From SLST01 sp964458555 (lineage in GTDB: Bacteria > Spirochaetota > Spirochaetia > DSM-27196 > SLST01), in the NCBI GenBank assembly GCA_964458555.1, contig CAYWJH010000001.1, positions 101,219-165,218 on the forward strand: 64,000 nucleotides of DNA. Direction: 5' to 3'. A model generated the notes under the pieces. It did not search any database and was not told the origin of the DNA. It saw only the letters and a list, made by a program, of their open reading frames with translations. The translations under genes and the position numbers were made by a program. Numbering within the stretch: the stretch's first letter is position 1; each line of letters begins with the position of its first letter. Positions 15,032-24,974 of this stretch are shown piece by piece.

Positions 15032-18000
15032 CTACCGGACCTCGATCACCCCACCGGCGTAGGTGAACCCGCCCCCGAAGGCGGTCATCCCGACGAGCTC
15101 TCCCGATTTCCGCGACCCGAGGACCTCCGCGAGGCAGAGCGGGATCGTCGAGCTCGACGTGTTGCCGAGGTGCCGGATATTGCTGTACACCATATCCGAC
15201 GGGACCTTCATGCGCTGCCGTACGGCGTTGATGATGCGCTGATTTGCCTGGTGCGGCACGATGAGCTTGAGCCGCTCGATCCCCACGCCCGCCTCGTCGC
15301 ACGCCTTGAGCAGCATGTCGATCATGCTCCGGACGGCGACCTGGTAGACCTTCGGGCCGTCCATCGCGATTCTCTCGCTCTCGAGTATCGGCACCTTCAG
15401 CGCCTCGCCCGACTCACCCTGCGCGCCGATCGCCGGCCGGTAGACCCTCGCGTTCGCGAGCTCCGCGTTGCCGGCTCCCACGACGACGCTCGCCGTCGCA
15501 GCGTCTCCGAAGATGGGCGCGGTGTCGGGGTCGCTCGTGTCCAGTTTTGGAGAAAGCACCTCGGTGGTCACGAGGAGGATGCGGTGGTCCGGCTTGCTCT
15601 GCAGGTAGTCGTAGGAGACCTGGAGGCCGTAGAGGTAGCCCGAGCACGCTGCGCTGAGGTCGTACGCGGCGGTCTGCGTGTCGCGGTCGCCGGCGAGCGC
15701 GTAGTGCACGAGCGTGCCCATCGATGGGGTCGTGTACAGCGGCGTGCCCGTGGAGACGATGATGAGGTCGATGTCGTCAATGCTCATCGCGTTGCTCTCG
15801 AGAACCTCGCGCGCAGCGTCGACGGCGAGCGAGAGCGCGCTCTCCTCGCCCTCGACCCACTGCCGGGACTCGATACCCGTGCGCTTGACGATGTCAGCCG
15901 GCGACCAGGTCGGGCACATCTCGGAGATCTCTTCGTTGGAAACCCGCCGCGAGCCCAGGCGCGTGGTGACGCCCACGAGACCGGCGACGAGTTGAGACGA
16001 GCCGACGCGCGCGGCCTGCGCGGTCGCGGCACCAGGCGCCCCGCGCGCCGTGCCACCGCCTGCGAGCGCGAGGTCGACCCCGCTGATCACCGGTTCGCCC
16101 GGCTCCTCGCGCGTGACCGGCTTGAGGCTGACCTCACCTTCGGCGATCTTCACGTTGAACAGCGGTGCGCCCACCTTGACCGAATCGCCCTCCTCGCAGA
16201 GGAGCGCGTCCACGGTGCCGTCGGTGGGGCTTTTGAAGTCGAACGCGGCCTTGTCCGCCTCGAGCTCGGCGATGAGCTGCCCCTGCGCGATCTCCTGTCC
16301 CGGTTCGATGTGCCAGGCGATCACGGTCACCGACTCGTCCGAGGGGCTCGCCCCGATCGCTTCGACCGTGCGCATGCCGCTCGCCGAGTCCTCCAGAAGC
16401 TTCCACAGCACCGTTCCGCCGAGGATGTCCACGGCGGTTTCGAGGACGCGCTTGTAGCTCGGCAGCACCTCGAGCTGGTTGGCGAAGTTGCACGGGACGT
16501 AGGTGTCGCCGCGCGTGACGCGCCGCGTCACGATGGGCGTGCTGATCCGCTCGCTCACCGCGGCGATGACCTCCGCGCCCATACCGGCGGTATGGTTGTC
16601 CTCGTGGACGACCACGAGCCTGCCGGTCTTCGAGACCGAGTCGACCACGCGGTCGACGTCCCAGGGAACGATGCTTCGCAGGTCGATCACCTCCGCGGAG
16701 ACGTCGACGCTTTCGAGCGCGTCGGCGGCCTGCGTGCAGAGGCGAACCGTGTTGCCCCAGCCGACGAGGGTGATGTGCTCGCCGGGGCGGACGGTGCGCG
16801 CGGTCCCAATGGGCACGAGCTGGCGCGCGACGTCGGTCGTGGTCGTCGCCGAGCGGTCGTTGAGGCAGTTCTTCGGGTAGAAGAAGATCGTTGGGCGCTC
16901 GCTCTCGAACGCGGCGTTCAGCAGTCCGGCTGCCTCTCCGGCGGTGGAGGGCATGAAGACGTCCACGCCGGGCGTATGCGCCGCGATGCCCTCCATGCTC
17001 GACGCGTGGAAGGGGCCCAGGCCGGGTCGGTAGCCGCCGCAGGTGACCATGAGAATCACCGGCGCCTGCCATCCCCCGTCGGTCCGCCAGTACATGCTGC
17101 CGAGCTCGGCGAAGATCTGGTTGTACGCGATGGGCAGGAAGTCGGCGAACTGGAGGAAGGCGACCGGCCGCTTGCCCGCGAGCGCCTGCCCGATCGAGTA
17201 GCCGACGATCGTCGCCTCTGCGAGCGGCGAGTTGACCACCCGGCCGGGGTAGGTCTGCGTGAGCCCGCGCGTGATGCCGAAGACGTCGCCCTTGGGGTCC
17301 TCGAGGTCCTCGCCGAAGAGCTGCACCCGCTCGTCGGAGCCGAGGCGCGCCTTGAGAACCTCGCGGATCGCCTCGAGCATGGTCAGCTCGCCACCGTCGG
17401 CGTCGCCGCCGGTGTACTCGTTCGAGCGAGCGGCGAGCCGGTCGGGCAGCGGTCTGACGGCGGTCGACGTCGGCTGCGGTTCCGGCGAGCGCTGGACGCG
17501 CCGTGCGATCTCGCGGAGCTCGCTCTCAACCTCCGCGCGGGCCGATTCGAGCTCGTCGGCGCTCACGCCGGCCTCGGTAAGGCGCCTGGCGAGGACCGTG
17601 ATAGGGTCACCGGTGGAGCGCACGCGCTCGATCTCCTCCGGGGTGCGGTACATGCGCTGATCGTCGGCGTTCGTGTGATTGCCGAGCCGGTCGACGTTGA
17701 AGACGGCGATCGAGGGTCGACGGTTCTTCCGCATGCCGGCGACGATCTCGCCGAACGCGTCGTACGCCTCCACGGGGTCGCGACCGTCGATCCGCCGGAT
17801 GGGAACCGTGTAGAACTCGTCGCTCTCGCCGTCGGGCGTCGAGTAGAGCGTCTTCTCGAGCGTCTTCGTCGATATGGCGAAGGCGTTGTCCTGGATGAGG
17901 AAGAGCACCGGCAGCTGGTCGCGTACCGTTTGTGCGATCGCTTCGAGCACCTCGCCCTGCTGCGTCATCCCGTCGCCGAGCGAGCAGAGGACGATCGGCG

Positions 18001-18415
18001 CACCGTCCTGATCCTTCACCACGCTCGCGACGCCGGCGGCCTGGAGCGCGGAGTTGCCGACCGGCCCGACGAGGCTGAGGATCCGGTGCTCGGGCGCGCT
18101 CATGTGAGCGTTCATCTGGCGACCGCGCGAATGCGAGCCGTCCTTGTTGAACAGGCTCATGAAGAACATCTCAGGCGAGATGCCGCGCGCGAGCATGAGC
18201 GCCTTGTCCCGGTAGTGGCAGTGCAGCCAGTCGGCGCCGGTCAGGTGCGGCTGGAGCATGACGCTCGCCTCGTGGCCGGCGCCGGAGACGTGGAAGAACG
18301 CTTCACCGCGACCGGTGTATTCTTCCTCGATTCGGTCCATCTCCCGTGACGTGACCATATATTTGTAGAGTTCGAGAAGCGTGCTGGTAGGCGTTCGTGT
18401 GACCGTCTGAGCCAT
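15032..18415 (-). CDS. Fusion of 2-oxoacid dehydrogenase E1 (alpha+beta), lipoyl domain and ketoacyl-ACP synthase III
   Basis: One uninterrupted frame of 1127 residues. Residues 1-330 are an E1 alpha subunit (thiamine-diphosphate motif GDGMTQQGE at 147-155 and DNAFAIS at 176-182). Residues 340-685 are an E1 beta subunit (catalytic Glu in SPLAEATIVG near 400, His in GPFHASSMEG near 470). Residues 690-758 are a lipoyl domain with the modifiable Lys in ELEADKAAFDF at 722. Residues 805-1127 are a KAS III with its full triad: Cys924 (SAACSGYLYG), His1055 (VPHQANQRI) and Asn1085 (GNTSSS). There is no E2 acyltransferase and no subunit-binding domain. Known chemistry: E1 decarboxylates a 2-oxoacid and acylates the lipoyl arm, and KAS III primes fatty-acid synthesis. 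Inference: the acyl group passes to KAS III for condensation with malonyl-ACP. The ATG at 18415 has AGGAG at 7 bases. Confidence 0.9.
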   Translation of the reverse strand: MAQTVTRTPTSTLLELYKYMVTSREMDRIEEEYTGRGEAFFHVSGAGHEASVMLQPHLTGADWLHCHYRDKALMLARGISPEMFFMSLFNKDGSHSRGRQMNAHMSAPEHRILSLVGPVGNSALQAAGVASVVKDQDGAPIVLCSLGDGMTQQGEVLEAIAQTVRDQLPVLFLIQDNAFAISTKTLEKTLYSTPDGESDEFYTVPIRRIDGRDPVEAYDAFGEIVAGMRKNRRPSIAVFNVDRLGNHTNADDQRMYRTPEEIERVRSTGDPITVLARRLTEAGVSADELESARAEVESELREIARRVQRSPEPQPTSTAVRPLPDRLAARSNEYTGGDADGGELTMLEAIREVLKARLGSDERVQLFGEDLEDPKGDVFGITRGLTQTYPGRVVNSPLAEATIVGYSIGQALAGKRPVAFLQFADFLPIAYNQIFAELGSMYWRTDGGWQAPVILMVTCGGYRPGLGPFHASSMEGIAAHTPGVDVFMPSTAGEAAGLLNAAFESERPTIFFYPKNCLNDRSATTTTDVARQLVPIGTARTVRPGEHITLVGWGNTVRLCTQAADALESVDVSAEVIDLRSIVPWDVDRVVDSVSKTGRLVVVHEDNHTAGMGAEVIAAVSERISTPIVTRRVTRGDTYVPCNFANQLEVLPSYKRVLETAVDILGGTVLWKLLEDSASGMRTVEAIGASPSDESVTVIAWHIEPGQEIAQGQLIAELEADKAAFDFKSPTDGTVDALLCEEGDSVKVGAPLFNVKIAEGEVSLKPVTREEPGEPVISGVDLALAGGGTARGAPGAATAQAARVGSSQLVAGLVGVTTRLGSRRVSNEEISEMCPTWSPADIVKRTGIESRQWVEGEESALSLAVDAAREVLESNAMSIDDIDLIIVSTGTPLYTTPSMGTLVHYALAGDRDTQTAAYDLSAACSGYLYGLQVSYDYLQSKPDHRILLVTTEVLSPKLDTSDPDTAPIFGDAATASVVVGAGNAELANARVYRPAIGAQGESGEALKVPILESERIAMDGPKVYQVAVRSMIDMLLKACDEAGVGIERLKLIVPHQANQRIINAVRQRMKVPSDMVYSNIRHLGNTSSSTIPLCLAEVLGSRKSGELVGMTAFGGGFTYAGGVIEVR

Positions 18416-18471
18416 GCTAATCTCCTGTGACTTGTCCTTGTCCGATCGCAACGATCAGGTTTCCCTCGCGC

Positions 18472-18500
18472 ACTATAGCATACCGCGTGACTTGAAGTCA
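18472..18500 (-). promoter_or_regulatory. Promoter of the fusion gene
   Basis: On the minus strand TGACTT (18495-18500) and TATAGT (18472-18477) are 17 bases apart, and the -10 is extended (TGCTATAGT). The start site would be near 18465, giving a leader of about 50 bases. The -35 box lies inside the palindrome at 18487-18501. Confidence 0.55.
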
Positions 18501-18501
18501 C
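18487..18501. promoter_or_regulatory. Palindromic operator between fusion gene and aconitase
   Basis: GTGACTTGAAGTCAC is a perfect 7-1-7 inverted repeat covering the -35 boxes of both divergent promoters. The half-site GTGACTTG recurs at 18427-18434, exactly 60 bases away, in the leader of the fusion gene. This is a good candidate site for a dimeric repressor or activator that controls both genes. Confidence 0.55.
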
Positions 18502-18520
18502 CTTGGGGTCTGGCTATATT
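18492..18520 (+). promoter_or_regulatory. Promoter of acnA
   Basis: TTGAAG (18492-18497) and TATATT (18515-18520) are 17 bases apart. The start site would be near 18527, a leader of about 10 bases ahead of the ATG at 18537. Confidence 0.65.
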
Positions 18521-18536
18521 CTCCGCGAGGTTGAGC

Positions 18537-21251
<2,715 letters not shown>

Positions 21252-21275
21252 AGTCCCCGGCACGCCTCGCCGCGG

Positions 21276-22367
21276 CTACCGAGGAAGCAGTACATCCCAG
21301 GTGATCGCGCCCCCGGCCGGCACGTCGCGGGCGAGCCGCGCGCCGGCGAGTTCGCGCGCGAAGCGCGGCTCGATGCCCGGTTCGAGGCGCTCGGAGCGCA
21401 GCGCGGCGAGGTCGTCGTCGCCGAGCGCGTGTCCCACGGCGAGGTCGCGCACCGCGAGTAGAGACCGGCGCGTCGTCGCGTACGAGGCGGCCTCGCGCGG
21501 CGCGAGGCGCTTGACGCCGTCGCCGAGCACCGTCGCCACGCGCTCGGCTCCGTACTCCGCTTCGAACTCGCGTACGACTTTCTGCGGCCCTTCATCGGGG
21601 TCGAGCGACCGGACCGCGTCGATCCGCCTAATCGTCGCGCACATCTGCGTGAACATGGTCGGGTCCATCGCGATCGGGTCGTCGAGACCGTCGCCCTCGC
21701 GCGAGAGCGTGAAGTGCTTCTCAACGATCGTCGCGCCGAGCGCGACCGCGAGACCCGGTACGAGATTCGGATCGGCGCTGTGATCCGAGAGTCCAACGTT
21801 TACCCCGAACACGCGCGCGAGCGACCGGATCAGACGCAGGTTGTACTGCTCTTCCGGAGCCGGGTAGGCTGTGATGCAATGCAGGATCGTCGTGCCTTCG
21901 CGTCCTGCGATGGAGAGCGCGTACTCGATGTCCGCGAGGAGCGATACCCCTGTACTCACGATGAGCGGGAGCCCGTAGCCGGCGACCTCTTCGAGAAGGG
22001 CGGTGTGGTTGAGCTCCGGCGAGGCGATTTTCAGTCGCTCGACGTTCAGGTCGCGCAGCGCTCGGGCGCTCTCGACGCCGAAGGGAGTACAGAGGAAGTC
22101 GAGGTCGTGCTTCCGGCACAGCGTCTCGAGCTCGGCGTAGAAGGCGGGCGGCCGCTCGAGCGCGTGGAAGCGTTCCCAGAGCGGGGTGGGACCGCCGGGT
22201 AGGTCGACCTCGGGGGTGCGCCGATGGACGAGCTCGTCGGCGATCACATACTGGAACTTGGCGCAGTCCGCGCCGCTCTCGCGGGCGGCGTGGACGAGCT
22301 CGTCGGCCTGCGAGAGGTCGCCGCCGTGAGCCGTACCGATCTCCGCGACGATGTACGTATCGGGCAT
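21276..22367 (-). CDS. N-acetylneuraminate synthase-family protein (NeuB/SpsE)
   Basis: A 363-residue enzyme that condenses an N-acetyl-hexosamine derivative with phosphoenolpyruvate to make sialic acid or a related nonulosonic acid. The TIM-barrel blocks are clear: AEIGTAHGGD at the N-terminus, GADCAKFQY, TPFGVESA, KIASPELNH, VSTGV, LHCITAYPAP, VGLSDHS and EKHFTLSREGDGLDDP. The last 60 residues are the SAF/antifreeze-like domain that closes the neighbouring active site (RRSLLAVRDLAVGHALG...). No epimerase (NeuC), cytidylyltransferase (NeuA) or glycan genes are next to it. The start is an ATG directly behind a promoter and has no Shine-Dalgarno. Confidence 0.85.
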   Translation of the reverse strand: MPDTYIVAEIGTAHGGDLSQADELVHAARESGADCAKFQYVIADELVHRRTPEVDLPGGPTPLWERFHALERPPAFYAELETLCRKHDLDFLCTPFGVESARALRDLNVERLKIASPELNHTALLEEVAGYGLPLIVSTGVSLLADIEYALSIAGREGTTILHCITAYPAPEEQYNLRLIRSLARVFGVNVGLSDHSADPNLVPGLAVALGATIVEKHFTLSREGDGLDDPIAMDPTMFTQMCATIRRIDAVRSLDPDEGPQKVVREFEAEYGAERVATVLGDGVKRLAPREAASYATTRRSLLAVRDLAVGHALGDDDLAALRSERLEPGIEPRFARELAGARLARDVPAGGAITWDVLLPR

Positions 22368-22373
22368 GACTTC

Positions 22374-22402
22374 ATCATAGTCGCCCTGCTGGTGGGCTTC
22401 AA
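22374..22402 (-). promoter_or_regulatory. Leaderless promoter of the NeuB-like gene
   Basis: On the minus strand TTGAAG (22397-22402) and TATGAT (22374-22379) are 17 bases apart, and TATGAT ends 6 bases before the ATG at 22367. The -35 box overlaps the stop region of the gene ending at 22399. Confidence 0.6.
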
Positions 22403-22776
22403 TCGTCCGGAGCGGCGAGCTCGTCGAGCACGTCGGTCCATACGCGGTCGAGGTAGACGCTCGCCCCGTCGTCGTAGAGCGAGTCGACGAACGTTACGAG
22501 GTGCTCGGGCGGATCGGCGGGCGTCGCGGCCGGAGGGTCCCACGGGACCAGTAGGCGAAACGCGAGGACGACGACGGCCATCGCCGCCGCGGCGGCGATG
22601 GCGGGAACGAACCGAACCGCGCGTCCGCCAAAGGCGTACCCGTGACGAGCCTGTTCGTGACGAACCGTCCCGGCCACCACGAGCGCGTCCACGTCCGGCC
22701 CACCCATCGTGCGCGTCGCAGCCTCGGCCTCCTCGCGCAGCCGGCCAACGGCGCGAACGGCATCAGCTTCCTTCAT
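22399..22776 (-). CDS. Small single-pass membrane protein, probable anti-sigma factor
   Basis: A 125-residue protein with a cytoplasmic N-terminal part (residues 1-50), one membrane helix (about 54-78, VRFVPAIAAAAAMAVVVLAF) and a short periplasmic C-terminus rich in Asp and Glu. It overlaps the end of the ECF sigma factor gene by 14 bases, which implies translational coupling. This position and topology are typical of a cognate anti-sigma factor, but the usual zinc-binding HxxxCxxC motif is absent, so the role is an inference from context only. Confidence 0.5.
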   Translation of the reverse strand: MKEADAVRAVGRLREEAEAATRTMGGPDVDALVVAGTVRHEQARHGYAFGGRAVRFVPAIAAAAAMAVVVLAFRLLVPWDPPAATPADPPEHLVTFVDSLYDDGASVYLDRVWTDVLDELAAPDD

Positions 22777-23356
22777 ACCCTGTCTCCTCGAGGTAGCGTG
22801 CGAGACGTGCGCGTGCGCGAGCCAGCCTGCTCTTCACGGTGCCTGTCGGCTTGCCGACCATTTCCGCGAGACGCTCAACTCGCTCTCCCTCTCCGTCCTT
22901 CAGGTACACGAGCAACCGGTCCTCCGGCGGCAGGCGGGCGAGGGCACGTCGGACGAGCTCGCCGGTCGCGCCGGCGATCAGCGCGGTCTCCGGCCCCGCA
23001 ATGGTCGACCGGAAGCGGTCGGCATCCTCGTACGCGACCGTACGCGCCGCCGACCGGCCGTGGCTTCGCATCAGGTCGAGCGCGCGGTGGCGCGCGAGCG
23101 AATAAAAGAAGGTCGAGAACGACGAGTGTCCGCGAAACCGGTCGATCTTGCGGATCAGGCTCACGTAAACCTCCTGCTCCGCGTCGGCGATCGCCTCCGG
23201 GTCGGGGCCAACGATCGAGTAGAGCAGACGGCGCAGACGCGGCGAGTAGCGGGAGACGAGCGCGGCGAGTGCCTCCCGGTCCCCGTCGGCGCAGAACCGC
23301 GCGGCGAGCTCTTCGTCGCCGCTACGGTGGGCCGCGATCGGCTCCGCCCCTTCCAC
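22763..23356 (-). CDS. ECF-type RNA polymerase sigma factor
   Basis: A 197-residue sigma-70-family factor with only regions 2 and 4. Region 2 is recognisable by DAEQEVYVSLIRKIDRFRG followed by FSTFFYSLARHRALDLMR (core and -10 binding). Region 4 is LPPEDRLLVYLKDGEGERVE followed by EMVGKPTGTVKSRLARARARL, the helix-turn-helix that reads the -35. I start it at the GTG at 23356, one base after the stop of the upstream gene (TAG-C-GTG); the N-terminal residues upstream in the long frame are unrelated. It is the middle gene of a Spy-like/sigma/anti-sigma trio, so it probably answers an envelope signal. Confidence 0.85.
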   Translation of the reverse strand: MEGAEPIAAHRSGDEELAARFCADGDREALAALVSRYSPRLRRLLYSIVGPDPEAIADAEQEVYVSLIRKIDRFRGHSSFSTFFYSLARHRALDLMRSHGRSAARTVAYEDADRFRSTIAGPETALIAGATGELVRRALARLPPEDRLLVYLKDGEGERVERLAEMVGKPTGTVKSRLARARARLARYLEETGYEGS

Positions 23357-23357
23357 G

Positions 23358-23957
23358 CTACAACCGGTCCCGGATGAGCTCCCGCAGCTCCCGATACTCT
23401 TCCCGCAGGAGGTCGAACTGACGGCGGATGTCCTCGTCCTCCACGAGCTCCTCTCGGTCCTCGAGCGCACGACGGACCTCTTCCTGGCGCCGATCGATCG
23501 CGCGTTCGAGCGTTGCGAGCCGCTCGCGAAGCTGGCGCGCCATCTCCGATCGCGCGACGCCCTCCCGCGCCTCCGCCGCCCGGCGCGCGACCAGCTTACG
23601 CGCGATGCGAGTCCATCGATCGGTGCCGACGACCTCGCGGATCGCGAGCTCGCGTTCGATCTCCAGCATCCGGACCTCGACTTCGATCCCGGCGGTGTCC
23701 CGCAGATTCCGTTCGATCGCTCGCAGCGACGGGTCGTCGTCGACGAGGAGTCGCGCGAGCTCTGCCTTCCTAACCTCGAGCTCCGCGCGCTTGAGCCGGA
23801 TGTCCGCGGCGCTCTCGCGCTGGATCTCCTGGATCTCTTCGATTGCCTCGTTCTCGAGTCCCAGGTTCTTCAGCAGGCCCTCGCTGTAGGGCTCCTGCGC
23901 TGCGAGCGCCGCCGCGACGAGCACGAGCAGCACGACCATTGCGGTGCGTAGACTCAT
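23358..23957 (-). CDS. Spy/CpxP-like periplasmic protein
   Basis: A 199-residue exported protein. Residues 1-20 are a signal peptide (TAMVVLLVLVAAALAAQEP). The rest is one long series of charged amphipathic helices, with runs such as QIQRESAADIRLKRAELE and RLATLERAIDRRQEEVRRAL, as in the Spy/CpxP/ZraP group of periplasmic chaperones and metal sensors. No conserved LTxxQ motif is obvious, so the family call is tentative. The ATG has AGGAGG 4 bases upstream. It immediately precedes the ECF sigma gene, in an arrangement common for envelope-stress regulons. Confidence 0.6.
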   Translation of the reverse strand: MSLRTAMVVLLVLVAAALAAQEPYSEGLLKNLGLENEAIEEIQEIQRESAADIRLKRAELEVRKAELARLLVDDDPSLRAIERNLRDTAGIEVEVRMLEIERELAIREVVGTDRWTRIARKLVARRAAEAREGVARSEMARQLRERLATLERAIDRRQEEVRRALEDREELVEDEDIRRQFDLLREEYRELRELIRDRL

Positions 23958-23965
23958 GGTGCCTC

Positions 23966-24472
23966 CTACCCATCTTGAGACGTCGCAGAGGGAGATCCGG
24001 TTGCAGGCGAGACGACGAGTCCGGCGAAGGCGTTCTGCCGCGCCGCTTCGTACGCGCCGACCGCCACGGCGTTGCTGAGGTTCAGACACCGGGCTTCGGC
24101 GACCGTGGGAATGCGCACGACTGGTCCGCGGTGCCCGTCCACGAGATGGTCGGGCAGGCCGGTCGTCTCGCGTCCGAACACCAGGTAGGCATCCGGATCG
24201 TAGTCCACGTCGGTGTAGGCGAGCGAAGACCGGCTCGTATAGAGGACGACCTGCTCGTCCGGGGCAAGCGAGTCGAGAAAGCTTGCGAGCGACGCGTGCT
24301 CGTGAACCTCTACGAGATGCCAGTAGTCGAGCCCGGCGCGGCGCACCGCGCGTTCGTCCACCGAGAAGCCCAGTGGATGGACGAGGTGAAGGTCCGCCCC
24401 GAGCGCCGCGCACGTCCGTGCGACGTTGCCGGTGTTCTGCGGAATCTCCGGCTCTACGAGAACGATGTGCAC
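23966..24472 (-). CDS. trmL: tRNA (cytidine(34)-2'-O)-methyltransferase
   Basis: A 168-residue SPOUT-class methyltransferase that 2'-O-methylates the wobble base of leucine tRNAs. It carries the three knot motifs: EIPQNTGNVARTC (residues 8-20), LVFGRETTGLPD (about 98-109) and IPTVAEARCLNLSNAVAVGAYE (about 120-141). Length is standard for TrmL. The start is the GTG at 24472, 4 bases after the stop of the small H-box gene; the first residues VHIVLVEPEIPQ match the family start. Its own stop is 8 bases before the Spy-like gene, so it belongs to the same run of genes. Confidence 0.9.
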   Translation of the reverse strand: MHIVLVEPEIPQNTGNVARTCAALGADLHLVHPLGFSVDERAVRRAGLDYWHLVEVHEHASLASFLDSLAPDEQVVLYTSRSSLAYTDVDYDPDAYLVFGRETTGLPDHLVDGHRGPVVRIPTVAEARCLNLSNAVAVGAYEAARQNAFAGLVVSPATGSPSATSQDG

Positions 24473-24476
24473 CGGC

Positions 24477-24719
24477 TTACCCGTCGTTTGAAACGCCTTC
24501 GTCCGATGCCGCCGTGATCGCCGCTGTCCGGATGGCAGCCGCACGGATAGCAGCCGCGATATCGCGCCCTTCGAGCGTGGCGTCTCGAATGGTTCGGGCG
24601 TCCACGACGACCTGATCACCGGGCGAACCCTGCGACTCGATCAGCTCGGCCGTGGTGAGGATCCGTGTGAACAGATTGTTGAGGTCGTGGACGAGTGGGC
24701 GAATCTCGTCGTCGCTCAT
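24477..24719 (-). CDS. Small protein with an isolated histidine-kinase H-box-like helix
   Basis: An 80-residue protein. Its first half, PLVHDLNNLFTRILTTAELI (residues 8-27), reads like the HisKA dimerisation/phosphoacceptor helix of histidine kinases (HDxNNLLTxIL). There is no ATPase domain, and the second half is an Ala/Ile/Arg-rich helix. It could be a stand-alone phosphoacceptor or dimerisation module, or the remnant of a larger kinase. GGGAG lies 5 bases before the ATG, so it is probably translated. It begins 16 bases after the thiol peroxidase remnant and is coupled to trmL. Confidence 0.55.
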   Translation of the reverse strand: MSDDEIRPLVHDLNNLFTRILTTAELIESQGSPGDQVVVDARTIRDATLEGRDIAAAIRAAAIRTAAITAASDEGVSNDG

Positions 24720-24735
24720 GGCACTCCCGCCGGAG

Positions 24736-24922
24736 TCACTGCACTGCCTGGAGAGCTCCTTCGTAGTGTGGCTCCTGGCCGATCTCCGGTACGAGCTCAG
24801 TGTAGCGCACGATGTTCTGCTCGTCCAGAACGACGACCGCGCGGGCGAGCAGCCCTGCCATGGGACCGTCGGGAGATCGCCGTTGGTGTGAATGGGGGTA
24901 CCTTTGAGCTTACTTCTGCCAT
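24736..24922 (-). pseudogene. tpx: Decayed thiol peroxidase (tpx) gene
   Basis: The ATG at 24922 has an AGGAG site and starts MAEV, after which a one-base loss shifts the frame; the next frame reads KLKGTPIHTNGDLPTV, the normal Tpx N-terminus. Then, at about 24862, the sequence jumps into a third frame that reads GLLARAVVVLDEQNIVRYTE and on to LVPEIGQEPHY and the stop at 24736, the normal Tpx C-terminus. About 110 central residues, including the peroxidatic and resolving cysteines, are missing. Both ends are convincing, so this is a remnant of a lipid/hydrogen peroxide-reducing enzyme and cannot be active. A translation start on the internal ATG would give a 41-residue fragment. Confidence 0.85.
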
Positions 24923-24974
24923 GGTTTCTCCTGTGGAGAAAGTCTATCTGAGGCGAACGATCGGCAAATGAGCG

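Noticed and set aside
14744..18349. Open frame of 1201 codons on the plus strand
   Set aside because: It is the antisense image of the E1-lipoyl-KASIII fusion gene. Its composition is Arg/Ala/Asp-rich without domains, and high-GC coding sequence often keeps such frames open.
15032..18415. A hidden E2 acyltransferase in the fusion protein
   Set aside because: The DHRxxDG motif and subunit-binding domain are both absent; the C-terminal third is clearly KAS III.
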